In this document: positions 27,752 through 36,399 of the stretch, in pieces
Layout of the letters: the number at the start of each line of letters is the position of its first letter
Numbering within the stretch: position 1 is the first letter of the stretch
Assembly (NCBI GenBank): GCA_964556225.1
Contig: CAZKVJ010000011.1
Location: 61,151-125,150 of the forward strand
DNA: 64,000 bases
Direction: 5' to 3'
DNA from: CAZKVJ01 sp964556225
GTDB taxonomy: Bacteria; Actinomycetota; Acidimicrobiia; Acidimicrobiales; Ilumatobacteraceae
Program-made: the position numbers and the translations under genes
Notes under the pieces: model-generated
Database searches by the model: none
What the model was told of the DNA's origin: nothing
What the model saw: only the letters and a program-made list of their open reading frames with translations

Positions 27752-30565
27752 ATGGGAGTCCTCGATCGCATCCTCCGAGCCGGCGAAGGCAAGCGGCTCA
27801 AGGCCCTTCAGGGCCTGGTTCCCGACATCAACGCGCTCGCGCCAGAGGTGGAGCGGCTCTCCGACGACGAGCTGCGCGCCAAGACCCCCGAGTTCCGTGA
27901 GCGCATCGAGCGGGGCGAGTCGCTGGACGACCTCCTCCTCGAGGCCTTCGCCGTGATGCGCGAGGCCAGCTGGCGGGTGCTGGGTCAGCGCCACTACGAC
28001 GTCCAGCTGATGGGTGGTGCCGCCCTCCACTTCGGGTGGGTCGCCGAGATGAAGACCGGCGAGGGCAAGACGCTCGTGTCCACCCTTCCGGCGTACCTGA
28101 ACGGGCTGTCCGGCAAGGGTGTGCACCTCGTCACCGTGAACGACTACCTGGCCCGGCGCGACCGCGAGTGGATGGGGCAGGTGCACCGGTGGCTGGGCCT
28201 GTCGGTCGGGCTCGTCGTACCCGGGTTCCAGGAGCGCCCGGAGCAGAAGCGGGCGAGCTACGGCTGCGACATCACCTACGGGACGAACAACGAGTTCGGC
28301 TTCGACTACCTCCGCGACAACATGGCCACCAAGCGGGCCGACAAGGTGCAGCGCGGCCACAGCTTCGCGATCGTCGACGAAGTGGACTCGATCCTCATCG
28401 ACGAGGCCCGCACGCCGCTGATCATCTCCGGGCGCATCGCCGACGCCGCCAAGCTGTACTACAAGTTCGCCTCCATCGCCCGCAGCCTGCAGCGTGAGGT
28501 CGACTACGAGGTCGAAGAGGACAAGCGGGTCGTGGTGCCGCTCGAAGCCGGCATCGAGAAGGTCGAGCGGGCGCTCGGGCTCGAGAACCTCTACGACGAG
28601 GTCCAGCAGAACCTGGTCCACCAGCTGCAGGTCGCGCTGAAGGCGAAGGAGCTCTACAAGCGGGACAAGGACTACATCGTCCAGAGCGGCGAGGTGAAGA
28701 TCGTCGACGAGTTCACCGGGCGCATCCTCGAGGGTCGCCGCTGGAGCGAGGGCATCCACCAGGCGGTCGAGGCCAAGGAGGGCGTGAAGATCAAGGAGGA
28801 GAACCAGACCCTCGCGACGATCACGCTGCAGAACTACTTCCGCATGTACGACAAGCTCGCCGGCATGACCGGCACGGCCCAGACCGAGGCTGCCGAGCTG
28901 ATGAACACCTACGGCCTGCAGGTGGTGCCGATCCCCACCAACAAGCCGGTGGTGCGCGACGACCTCCCGGACGTCATCTACAAGTCCGAGGTCGCCAAGT
29001 TCAACGCCGTCGTCGAGGACATCGTCGAGCGCAACGCCAAGGGCCAGCCGATCCTGGTCGGCACCATCAGCGTCGAGAAGAGCGAGTACCTGTCGCGCCA
29101 GCTGCAACGGCGTGGCATCGCCCACGAGGTGCTCAACGCCAAGCAGCACACCCGGGAGGCGGCCATCGTGGCGCAGGCCGGCCGCCTCGGCGCCGTCACC
29201 GTCGCCACCAACATGGCCGGCCGTGGTGTCGACATCCTCCTCGGCGGCAACCCCGAGGGGCTCGCCCGCCAACAGGTGCTGCGCGAAGGGCACCACCCCG
29301 ACACGCTCGTCGACGAGTTCGCCCTGCCGGTCCCGCTCGACCAGATGTCCGACGAGGACCGGGCCGCCCGGGCCGCCGCCCACGCCCGTTACGCCGAGCT
29401 GCTCGCGGAGTACAAGGCCGAGTGCGCCGAGGAGGGCGAGGAGGTCCGTCGCCTCGGCGGGCTGTTCGTGCTCGGTACCGAGCGTCACGACAGCCGCCGC
29501 ATCGACAACCAGCTCCGGGGGCGCAGCGGCCGCCAGGGCGATCCTGGTGCCAGCCGCTTCTACCTGAGCCTCGACGACGAGCTGATGCGCCTGTTCGCCA
29601 CCGGGGCCCTCAGCTGGGTGATGGGCCGTGCCCTCCCGGAGGACGAGGCGATCGAGGCGAAGATGGTCACCAAGGCCATCGAGCGCGCCCAGACCACCGT
29701 CGAGCAGCGCAACGCCGAGATCCGCAAGAACGTCCTCAAGTACGACGAGGTCATGAACCAGCAGCGCAAGGTGATCTACCAGCGCCGCGACCAGATCCTC
29801 GACGGCCTGGACCTGAAGGCCGGCGCGCTCGAGTACCTCGCCGAGGCCGTCGACTCGCTCATCGAGGGGCACTGCGTGAGCGATGCCGACGACGAGTGGG
29901 ATCTCGACGGGCTGGTCACCGAGCTGCGCAGCTTCTGGCCGACCTCCGTCGACGCGGCACAGCTCCAGGGCTGCCGGGGCACCGACCAGATCTACGACGT
30001 GGTGATGGCTGACGCGTCGGCCTTCTACGAGCGTCGCGAGGCCGAGCTCGGCGAGAGCGTCATGCGCGAGGTCGAGCGCCAGGTGATGCTGCGGATCATC
30101 GATCAGCGCTGGCGCGAGCACCTCGAGGAGATGGACTACCTCAAGGAGGGCATCAACCTCCGGGCGATGGGCCAGAAGGACCCGCTCACGGAGTGGCAGC
30201 GCGAGGGCTACGAGATGTTCGGCTCGCTGATGAAGGGCATCGCCCAGGACTTCGTTCGCTATGTCATGCACGTCCAGGTGGTGCGTGGCGAGCAGCCGGC
30301 GGCGGTGCAGAACGTGCAGGCCAGCTCCTCCAGCGAGCCGGGCGGTGAGTCCGGCTTCCGTGCTGCCGCGGCGCCGCAGCTCACCGCCGCCGCGGCGGCC
30401 GCGACGGCCACCTCGGCCCCCGCGGGACTCGCCGTGACCGCCACCACCACCGCGCCGCAGAAGCAGGCGCCGGTGGTGCACGACGGCTGGGAGAAGACCC
30501 CGCGCAACGCGCCGTGCCCGTGCGGGTCCGGCAAGAAGTACAAGATGTGCCACGGGCACGCCTAG
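27752..30565 (+). CDS. secA: Preprotein translocase ATPase SecA
   Basis: 937 aa, the motor that pushes preproteins through SecYEG. MKTGEGKTLVSTLPAYL is Walker A; VDEVDSILIDEARTPLIISG is Walker B with the DEAD region; TGTAQTEAAE, VGTISVEKSE and NMAGRGVDILLGGN are helicase motifs; LRGRSGRQGDPGASRFYLS is motif VI. The C-terminus has an Ala/Thr-rich linker and a zinc-binding SEC-C motif (APCPCGSGKKYKMCHG) that binds SecB or ribosomes in other bacteria. Complete. prfB starts 6 nt downstream, so they are co-transcribed. Confidence 0.97.
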   Translation: MGVLDRILRAGEGKRLKALQGLVPDINALAPEVERLSDDELRAKTPEFRERIERGESLDDLLLEAFAVMREASWRVLGQRHYDVQLMGGAALHFGWVAEMKTGEGKTLVSTLPAYLNGLSGKGVHLVTVNDYLARRDREWMGQVHRWLGLSVGLVVPGFQERPEQKRASYGCDITYGTNNEFGFDYLRDNMATKRADKVQRGHSFAIVDEVDSILIDEARTPLIISGRIADAAKLYYKFASIARSLQREVDYEVEEDKRVVVPLEAGIEKVERALGLENLYDEVQQNLVHQLQVALKAKELYKRDKDYIVQSGEVKIVDEFTGRILEGRRWSEGIHQAVEAKEGVKIKEENQTLATITLQNYFRMYDKLAGMTGTAQTEAAELMNTYGLQVVPIPTNKPVVRDDLPDVIYKSEVAKFNAVVEDIVERNAKGQPILVGTISVEKSEYLSRQLQRRGIAHEVLNAKQHTREAAIVAQAGRLGAVTVATNMAGRGVDILLGGNPEGLARQQVLREGHHPDTLVDEFALPVPLDQMSDEDRAARAAAHARYAELLAEYKAECAEEGEEVRRLGGLFVLGTERHDSRRIDNQLRGRSGRQGDPGASRFYLSLDDELMRLFATGALSWVMGRALPEDEAIEAKMVTKAIERAQTTVEQRNAEIRKNVLKYDEVMNQQRKVIYQRRDQILDGLDLKAGALEYLAEAVDSLIEGHCVSDADDEWDLDGLVTELRSFWPTSVDAAQLQGCRGTDQIYDVVMADASAFYERREAELGESVMREVERQVMLRIIDQRWREHLEEMDYLKEGINLRAMGQKDPLTEWQREGYEMFGSLMKGIAQDFVRYVMHVQVVRGEQPAAVQNVQASSSSEPGGESGFRAAAAPQLTAAAAAATATSAPAGLAVTATTTAPQKQAPVVHDGWEKTPRNAPCPCGSGKKYKMCHGHA

Positions 30566-30571
30566 GGAGAC

Positions 30572-31675
30572 ATGCGCGACTTCTCCGACGACCTGAAGGA
30601 CCTGCGCCGCCGCCTCGACGAGGCCCACGGCTACCTGAACATCGAGCCGTGCCGGAGCCGCCTCGTCGAGCTCGAGGCCGAGGTGTCACGCCCGGATCTG
30701 TGGGACGACCAGAACCGGGCGAAGCAGGTCAACGCCGAGTACGCCAACGTGCGGGCCGACCTCGACATCTACGACGCGCTGGCGCGAGACGTCGAGGACG
30801 TCGAGGTGCTCCACGAGCTGGCGCGCGAGGAGGGCGACGAGACCCAGGAGCCGGAGATCGAAGCGGCCATCGGTGCGATCGCGGCCCGCCTCGACCAGCT
30901 CGAGCTGCGCAGCCTGTTCACCGGCGAGCACGACGAAGCCGACGTGATCGTGCAGATCAACGCCAAGGACGGCGGCGTCGACGCACAGGACTGGTCCGAG
31001 ATGCTGCTGCGCATGTACACCCGCTGGGCGGAGCGACGCGGCTTCGAGGTGGAGATCGACTCGGTGTCCGAGGGCACCGAGGCCGGCATCCTGTCCGCCG
31101 AGCTCACCATCAAGGGCCGCTACGCCTACGGCCTCATGAGTGCCGAGCGCGGCACCCACCGACTCGTGCGGATCAGCCCGTTCGACAACCAGGGCCGGCG
31201 CCAGACCAGCTTCGCGGCCGTGCAGGTGTGGCCGGTCATGGACGCCCCCGACGTCGAGCTCAACGAGGCCGACATCCGCATGGAGGTCTTCCGGGCCTCC
31301 GGCGCCGGGGGCCAGCACGTGAACAAGACCTCGTCCGCGGTGCGCCTGATCCACGAGCCCACCGGGCTGGTGGCGTCCTCCCAGGAGGAGCGCAGCCAGC
31401 TGCAGAACCGGGAGAAGGCGATGAACCGCCTGAAGGCGATGATCGCCGCCAAGGCCGAGGAGGAGCGCCAGGCCGAGCTCGACCGGATCGCCGGCAAGCA
31501 GGCCACCGTCGGCTGGGGGAGCCAGATCCGCAGCTACGTCCTGCAGCCGTACCAGATGGTGAAGGACCTGCGCACCGAGATCGAGAGCGGCAACGTCGCC
31601 GGCATCCTCGACGGCGATCTCGACGCGTTCATGGAGGGATTCCTGCGCTGGCGACGGGCCGCGGCGAGCGCCTGA
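30572..31675 (+). CDS. prfB: Peptide chain release factor 2
   Basis: 367 aa. Frees the peptide at UGA and UAA. The stop-codon motif region reads RISPFDNQGRRQTSFAA (SPF tripeptide of RF2) and the hydrolysis motif RASGAGGQHVNKTSSAVRL (GGQ). Small departures from common RF2: KDGGVDAQDW for GSGGTEAQDW and RRQTSF for RRHTSF. The frame runs straight through the codon-25 region (GYLNIEP), so there is no programmed frameshift. Order secA-prfB-ftsE-ftsX is common in actinobacteria. Confidence 0.96.
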   Translation: MRDFSDDLKDLRRRLDEAHGYLNIEPCRSRLVELEAEVSRPDLWDDQNRAKQVNAEYANVRADLDIYDALARDVEDVEVLHELAREEGDETQEPEIEAAIGAIAARLDQLELRSLFTGEHDEADVIVQINAKDGGVDAQDWSEMLLRMYTRWAERRGFEVEIDSVSEGTEAGILSAELTIKGRYAYGLMSAERGTHRLVRISPFDNQGRRQTSFAAVQVWPVMDAPDVELNEADIRMEVFRASGAGGQHVNKTSSAVRLIHEPTGLVASSQEERSQLQNREKAMNRLKAMIAAKAEEERQAELDRIAGKQATVGWGSQIRSYVLQPYQMVKDLRTEIESGNVAGILDGDLDAFMEGFLRWRRAAASA

Positions 31676-31699
31676 CCGGGAATCGGCAGGGCGCGCTGA

Positions 31700-31705
31700 T
31701 AGCGT
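31700..31705 (+). promoter_or_regulatory. -10 hexamer TAGCGT upstream of the ftsE leader ORF
   Basis: TAGCGT ends 8 nt before a GTG at 31714, the spacing seen at leaderless starts elsewhere in the window. It would give ftsEX a promoter separate from secA-prfB. Confidence 0.5.
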
Positions 31706-31713
31706 TGAACGCC

Positions 31714-31758
31714 GTGCGGGCGAGCCATCGTTGCTCTCCGTCCGCGCCCCAGGAGTGA
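31714..31758 (+). CDS. Putative 14-aa leader peptide before ftsE
   Basis: GTG plus 13 sense codons and TGA encode MRASHRCSPSAPQE. Three signs suggest it is translated: a TAGCGT box ends 8 nt before the GTG; the ftsE ribosome-binding site AGGAG (31751-31755) lies within its last codons; and its stop is 2 nt before the ftsE GTG, ideal for termination-reinitiation coupling. Codon choice over 14 codons is too short to test. It may instead be untranslated leader. Confidence 0.45.
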   Translation: MRASHRCSPSAPQE

Positions 31759-31760
31759 TC

Positions 31761-32438
31761 GTGATCCGCCTCGAGAACGTCACCAAGGTCTACAACAACG
31801 AGACGGTCGCCCTCCGTGACGCCAGCTTCGACGTCCCGAAGGGCGAGTTCGTGTTCCTCGTCGGACCCTCGGGATCGGGCAAGTCCACGCTGCTGCGCCT
31901 CATGAACCGCCAGGAGCGCCCGGAGAAGGGCGAGGTGTGGGTCGCCGGGCGCGACATCAACGACATGGCCGACTCGAAGATCCCGCACCTGCGCCGCAAC
32001 ATCGGTAACGTGTTCCAGGACTACAAGCTGCTGCCGAACAAGACGGTGTTCGAGAACGTGGCCTTCGCCCTCGAGGTCATCGGGCGTCCGAAGCACGTGA
32101 TCCGCCAGCAGGTGCCGGCCGTGCTCGAGCTGGTCGGCCTGGCCGGCAAGCAGGACCGCTTCCCCCACCAGCTGTCGGGTGGCGAGCAGCAGCGGGTGTC
32201 CATCGCCCGGGCCTTCGTCAACCGGCCGCTCATCCTGCTCGCCGACGAGCCCACGGGGAACCTCGATCCGGCCACCGGCGAGGGCATCATGCGCCTGCTC
32301 GACCGGATCAACAAGACGGGCACCACCGTGGTGATGGCCACCCACGACCAGCGCATCGTGAACATGATGCGCCGCCGGGTGATCCAGCTCGATCGTGGCG
32401 TGATCGTGCGGGACCAGGCCAGAGGGGTGTACGAGTAG
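31761..32438 (+). CDS. ftsE: Cell division ATP-binding protein FtsE
   Basis: 225 aa ABC ATPase. MIRLENVTKVYNNETVALRD, Walker A GPSGSGKSTLLRLM, the Q-loop in NVFQDYKLLPNKTVFENVAF, signature LSGGEQQRVSIARAFV, Walker B LILLADEPTGNLDP and H-loop ATHDQR are all present. With FtsX it forms a membrane complex that activates peptidoglycan hydrolases during division. The start is the GTG 5 nt after AGGAG. ftsX follows the TAG without a gap. Confidence 0.95.
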   Translation: MIRLENVTKVYNNETVALRDASFDVPKGEFVFLVGPSGSGKSTLLRLMNRQERPEKGEVWVAGRDINDMADSKIPHLRRNIGNVFQDYKLLPNKTVFENVAFALEVIGRPKHVIRQQVPAVLELVGLAGKQDRFPHQLSGGEQQRVSIARAFVNRPLILLADEPTGNLDPATGEGIMRLLDRINKTGTTVVMATHDQRIVNMMRRRVIQLDRGVIVRDQARGVYE

Positions 32439-33344
32439 ATGCTCTCCCGCATCTCGTACGCGCTGCGTGAGACCTGGGCCAGCTTCCAGCGCAACGTCAC
32501 CCTCACCGCCGCCGCCATCGTCACCTCGGCGGTGTCGCTGCTGCTCGTCGGCGCGACGTTCCTGATCCAGCGGGCGTTCGAGAACCTGCTGGTGCAGTGG
32601 CGTGGCGACGTGGAGATGATCGTGTTCGTCCGCGCCGACGCCACGCCCGAGCAGATCGCGTTCATCGAGGACAAGCTGCGCGAGCAACCCAACGTCATCG
32701 ACGTCGACGAGCTGCGCTACCTCAACCAGGCGGAGTCGTACGAGGAGGCCAAGCAGCTCTTCGCCGGTGATCCCACCACCTTCGCGCTGCTGCGCCCGGA
32801 GAAGATCCCGTCGCAGTTCAAGGTGGTCCCCGTGACGGACCAGACGGCGCTGGTGCGCAGCCTCGCTGACCAGTTCCGCAGCCTCCCAGGCGTCGAGGCG
32901 GTCGCGCTGGCGGAGGACGAGTTCGAGATCATCGCCAAGCTGTCGGGCTTCATCCGAACCGTGACGATCGTGATGTCGCTCGTGCTCCTGGCCGTAGCGG
33001 TGGGCCTCATCTGGAACACCATCCGCACGGCGATGTTCGCCCGACGACGCGAGATCGAGGTCATGAAGCTCGTCGGGGCGACGAACTGGTTCATCCGCGT
33101 CCCGTTCATGCTCGAGGGGCTGCTGCAGGGCCTGATCGGCGGCGTGCTGTCCTGTGTCGGGCTGTGGGTGCTCAACGAGGCGTGGAGCAACGGCGTCGCC
33201 GGGTTCAAGCCGGGCACGGGCGTCGCCGCGCTCGTCGTGCCGGACGGGTACGTCACCGGGGTGATGTTGCTGCTGCTCGGCATCGGAGCGGTTGCGGGCG
33301 CCATCGGGTCGGGCATCGCCGCCTCCCGCTTCCTCGACGTCTGA
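32439..33344 (+). CDS. ftsX: Cell division protein FtsX
   Basis: 301 aa. Topology N-in: TM1 (LTAAAIVTSAVSLLLVGATF), an extracellular loop of ~125 aa (EMIVFVRADATPEQIAFIED onward), then three helices in the FtsX domain (TIVMSLVLLAVAVGLIWNTI; MLEGLLQGLIGGVLSCVGLW; VTGVMLLLLGIGAVAGAIGS). RRREIEVMKLVGATNWFIR is the conserved cytoplasmic motif. Transmits FtsE ATP hydrolysis to cell-wall hydrolases; the M23 protein at 38221 would be a plausible client, but this is a guess. In many actinobacteria smpB follows; here it does not. Confidence 0.95.
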   Translation: MLSRISYALRETWASFQRNVTLTAAAIVTSAVSLLLVGATFLIQRAFENLLVQWRGDVEMIVFVRADATPEQIAFIEDKLREQPNVIDVDELRYLNQAESYEEAKQLFAGDPTTFALLRPEKIPSQFKVVPVTDQTALVRSLADQFRSLPGVEAVALAEDEFEIIAKLSGFIRTVTIVMSLVLLAVAVGLIWNTIRTAMFARRREIEVMKLVGATNWFIRVPFMLEGLLQGLIGGVLSCVGLWVLNEAWSNGVAGFKPGTGVAALVVPDGYVTGVMLLLLGIGAVAGAIGSGIAASRFLDV

Positions 33345-33354
33345 TCCGCCTCGG

Positions 33355-33360
33355 TACGGT
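33355..33360 (+). promoter_or_regulatory. -10 hexamer TACGGT, leaderless promoter of a crotonase gene
   Basis: TACGGT ends 7 nt before the GTG at 33368. The arrangement TACGGTCCC followed by a GTGGAC start recurs at 56830. Confidence 0.5.
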
Positions 33361-33367
33361 CCCGGGG

Positions 33368-34228
33368 GTGGACAACGTCGAGATCATCTACGAGCAGCGC
33401 GGACCAGCAGCGATCGTCACGCTGAACCGCCCGGACCATCTGAACGCCTTCACCCCACGGATGATGCGCGAGCTCATCGAGGTGTTCGACCGCACCGACG
33501 CCGACGACTCGGTGCGAGGCGTGGTCGTCACCGGGGCCGGCCGCGGCTTCTGCGCCGGCGCCGACCTGTCCGGCGGCGGGGACACGTTCAGCCGCGGCGG
33601 CAGCGACGTCCTCACCCCGGCAGGGGTGCCACGCGACGGTGGTGGCCTGGTGGCGCTGCGCATCTTCGAGAGCACGAAGCCGGTCATCGGTGCGATCAAC
33701 GGCGCAGCGGTCGGTGTCGGAGCGACGATGACCCTGCCGATGGACCTGCGCCTGGCATCGAGCGCCGCGAAGCTGGGCTTCGTGTTCGCCCGGCGCGGGA
33801 TCGTGCCGGAGGCCTGCAGCTCGTGGTTCCTGCCCCGGCTGGTGGGGATCCAGCAGGCGGCCGAGTGGGTCTACACCGGCCGGCTGATCCCCGCAGACGA
33901 GGCCCATCGGGCCGGGCTGGTGCGCAGCATCCACGAGCCCGACGACCTGCTGCCCGCCGCGCTGGCGCTGGTCGAGGAGATCGCCACGCACACTGCTCCC
34001 GTGTCGGTCGCGCTCTCCCGATTGATGATGTGGCGGATGCTGGGGGCGGCGCACCCGATGGAGGCCCACCGTGTCGACAGCCGCGGCATCCTGGAACGGG
34101 GCCGCAGCGCCGACGCCGCCGAAGGTGTGGTCAGCTTCCTCGAGAAGCGCCCACCGTCGTTCCCGGTGAAGGTGAGCGACGGGCTCCCGGACATCTTCCC
34201 CGGCTGGGAGGAGCCGACCTTCTCCTAG
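33368..34228 (+). CDS. Enoyl-CoA hydratase/isomerase family (crotonase)
   Basis: 286 aa. AAIVTLNRPDHLNAFTPRMM, the oxyanion-hole segments GAGRGFCAGADLSGGG and PVIGAINGAAVGVGATMTLP, and GFVFARRGIVPEACSSWFLP with the active-site Glu of the distal loop. The first catalytic Glu of classic hydratases (in the GGG.EL segment) is replaced, so isomerase, hydrolase or other crotonase chemistry is possible. It is alone between ftsX and a small unknown gene, with its own promoter-like box. The GTG start is set by that box. Confidence 0.88.
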   Translation: MDNVEIIYEQRGPAAIVTLNRPDHLNAFTPRMMRELIEVFDRTDADDSVRGVVVTGAGRGFCAGADLSGGGDTFSRGGSDVLTPAGVPRDGGGLVALRIFESTKPVIGAINGAAVGVGATMTLPMDLRLASSAAKLGFVFARRGIVPEACSSWFLPRLVGIQQAAEWVYTGRLIPADEAHRAGLVRSIHEPDDLLPAALALVEEIATHTAPVSVALSRLMMWRMLGAAHPMEAHRVDSRGILERGRSADAAEGVVSFLEKRPPSFPVKVSDGLPDIFPGWEEPTFS

Positions 34229-34356
34229 ATCGCCGCTCGCGCGGCGGGTGTGACCGATGACCTTCGCTTGAAGGAATCCTGAAGTTCGCGTCCCGGGTTG
34301 CCGATAGGTGACACATGCGTGAGCGACACGCCGACACGAACGAGGAGCGACAGATC

Positions 34357-34557
34357 ATGAGCACCCTGCTGGGCGAGCGCATCGAGGCTGGCGACGTCAT
34401 CGAGCTCGACCTCGTAGGCGTGGCCATCTCGGCGCTGGTGCTGTTGGCCACCGAGGATGCGGCCATCCTCGATCCCTGCGACGGTTCCACCCCCTTCGTG
34501 CTGCGGCGCGAGGAGCTGACGTCGTACCGGCGCTTCGACGCTGACGACACCGTTTGA
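34357..34557 (+). CDS. Small conserved-looking protein, unknown
   Basis: 66 aa (MSTLLGERIEAGDVIELDLV...), with GC-rich third positions throughout. No known domain is recognised; the predicted strands could form a small beta-barrel. GAGGAG (34342-34347) stands 9 nt before this ATG. An in-frame ATG at 34315 would add a charged 14-residue N-terminus and follows a GATAGGTG sequence, so a longer form is possible. Confidence 0.65.
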   Translation: MSTLLGERIEAGDVIELDLVGVAISALVLLATEDAAILDPCDGSTPFVLRREELTSYRRFDADDTV

Positions 34558-34669
34558 GACGACGGGCCGAACGGCTCATCTCGCACGGAAGCTTCAAGCC
34601 GGTTGCGCTGCGTGCCGATCCGAGGAGCCGGTGTCGCAGGGTGACCGAAGTGGTCAGAGGTGGTGCACG

Positions 34670-35548
34670 ATGTCGAACGGGAACGGACAGGGAGCAGGCG
34701 GTCTGGCCGTGACGGCGTGGGCGCCGCCCCCGGCTCGAGGTGGGGGAGTGGCGCTCCTGGCGCCGCCGGTGCCGCCCCCGCCCCCGGCCCCGTCACTGCT
34801 CGCCGCACCGACGCTGGCGGCTCCCCCGCCGAGCGCGCCACCGCCCGCTCCGCCCGCCGGGCCTGCGGTGGCGACGGCACCCGCGGGCTTCTTCGCCCCG
34901 ACCATGGAGCCGACTGCCCCGCCGCCCGCCCGACCGTCGGCACCGATGCCGCCGGCGGTGGACTGGCGCTCCCAGCTCAACCCGGTCGTGACGCCGACCA
35001 CCGTCCGTCGTCAGAGGAAGCGGGGTGGGGGTGCCGGCAAGCTCCTGCTGCTGCTCGTGCTGGTGGCCGGTGGGGTGGGCGGCTACTGGTACTGGAGGAA
35101 CGAGAACGTCGCCGAGCCGGCGGCCACGGCCGAGCAGGCGACGGCGACGCCCGAGGTGTTCAGCGTCGGCGAGACCGGCACCACCTCGGATCTCCAGGTC
35201 ACCGTGCAGCAGGTGCAGGATCCATGGCTGTCCTCGTTGCCCGAGGAGGTCGCCCCCTTCGGCACCCGTTTCGTCGCCGTCGAGATGACCCTGACGAACC
35301 TGGGTGAGGAGCCACAGCGGTTCTCGACGATCCTGGGCCTCGAGGTGCTCGACAGCGTCGGGCGCTCGTCGAGCGTGGCCTTCGCCGGCCGGCAGCTGCC
35401 GAGCCTCGAAGGGGAGCTGGCGGCGGGCGAGTCCCGAACCGGTACCGCGGTGTTCCAGGTGCCCCTCGACGCCACCGGGCTTCGGCTCCAGGTGCGCGGG
35501 ACGGTGATCACCCCGGCGGTGGTGTGGCAGCTCGGCGAGGCCGTCTAG
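34670..35548 (+). CDS. Single-pass membrane protein with Pro/Ala-rich N-terminus and DUF4352-like ectodomain
   Basis: 292 aa. Residues 1-115 are a disordered Pro/Ala/Gly region, then basic RRQRKRGGGAGK, one helix (LLLLLVLVAGGVGGYWYW), and a beta-sandwich domain of ~140 aa: VGETGTTSDLQVTVQQVQ, FGTRFVAVEMTLTNLGEEPQ, and GESRTGTAVFQVPLDATGLR. This resembles DUF4352, an immunoglobulin-like domain of secreted actinobacterial proteins of unknown role. The stop overlaps the stop of purU on the other strand in a shared CTAG. Confidence 0.82.
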   Translation: MSNGNGQGAGGLAVTAWAPPPARGGGVALLAPPVPPPPPAPSLLAAPTLAAPPPSAPPPAPPAGPAVATAPAGFFAPTMEPTAPPPARPSAPMPPAVDWRSQLNPVVTPTTVRRQRKRGGGAGKLLLLLVLVAGGVGGYWYWRNENVAEPAATAEQATATPEVFSVGETGTTSDLQVTVQQVQDPWLSSLPEEVAPFGTRFVAVEMTLTNLGEEPQRFSTILGLEVLDSVGRSSSVAFAGRQLPSLEGELAAGESRTGTAVFQVPLDATGLRLQVRGTVITPAVVWQLGEAV

Positions 35549-36399
35549 CCGAACACCACGGTCTTGTGGCCGTAGACCAGGATGCGGTGCTCGAGGTGAG
35601 CCCGCACCGCTCGGGCCAAGACGATGGTCTCGAGGTCGCGACCCTTTCGCGCCAGTGCGGCCACATCGTCGCGGTGGCTCACCCGGACGACCTCTTGGTC
35701 GATGATCGGTCCCTCGTCGAGGTCGGTCGTGACGTAGTGGGCGGTGGCGCCGATCAGCTTCACCCCTCGGTCGTGTGCCTGCCGGTACGGGTTGGCGCCG
35801 ACGAATGCCGGGAGGAACGAGTGGTGGATGTTGATGATCCGGCTCGGGTACACGTCGACGACGGCGGCGGACAGGATCTGCATGTAGCGGGCCAGGATCA
35901 CCAGGTCGACCTCGTGGCCGGCGAGCACTCGCAGCAGCTCGCGCTCCTGGGCCGGCTTGGTGTCGGGCGCCACCGGGAGGTGCACGAACGGGACACCCAT
36001 GTGCTCGCAGATGTCGGCGTGGTCCGGATGGTTGGCGACCACGACGGCGAGGTCGGCGGCCAGCTCGCCGGTGGACCACCGGGCCAGGAGGTCGTACAGG
36101 CAGTGCGGCTGCTTGGAGGCGAGCACCGCGGTGCGGATGGGGCGGGAGGTGAACCGCACGTCGGCGCGCATGGCGAAGCGGGCAGCGACCGGGGCGAACG
36201 CCGCTCGGATCTCGTCCGGCGCCACCGCGAACCCCTCCAGCTCGAACTCGACCCGTTGGAAGAACACCCCCTCGACGGCATCGACGTGCTGTTCGGCGTG
36301 GACGATGTTGCCGTCGTGGCGGGCGATGAACTCGGCGACGGCGGCGACCACCCCGCGCTGGTCGGGGCACGACAGGAGCAGCACCGCGTTCCCGGACAT
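35545..36399 (-). CDS. purU: Formyltetrahydrofolate deformylase
   Basis: 284 aa. Hydrolyses 10-formyl-THF to formate and THF, balancing one-carbon pools. N-terminal ACT domain (VLLLSCPDQRGVVAAVAEFI) followed by a formyltransferase-type domain with the Asn-His-Asp triad in SRIINIHHSFLPAF and GATAHYVTTDLDEGPIIDQE. Length is normal. The ATG overlaps the stop of the upstream methyltransferase gene (TGATG), so it is the third gene of a menB-trmH-purU run. Confidence 0.94.
   Translation of the reverse strand: MSGNAVLLLSCPDQRGVVAAVAEFIARHDGNIVHAEQHVDAVEGVFFQRVEFELEGFAVAPDEIRAAFAPVAARFAMRADVRFTSRPIRTAVLASKQPHCLYDLLARWSTGELAADLAVVVANHPDHADICEHMGVPFVHLPVAPDTKPAQERELLRVLAGHEVDLVILARYMQILSAAVVDVYPSRIINIHHSFLPAFVGANPYRQAHDRGVKLIGATAHYVTTDLDEGPIIDQEVVRVSHRDDVAALARKGRDLETIVLARAVRAHLEHRILVYGHKTVVFG

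Noticed and set aside
30572..30660. Programmed frameshift in prfB
   Set aside because: The frame is continuous through the codon-25 region and lacks the CUU UGA C site.
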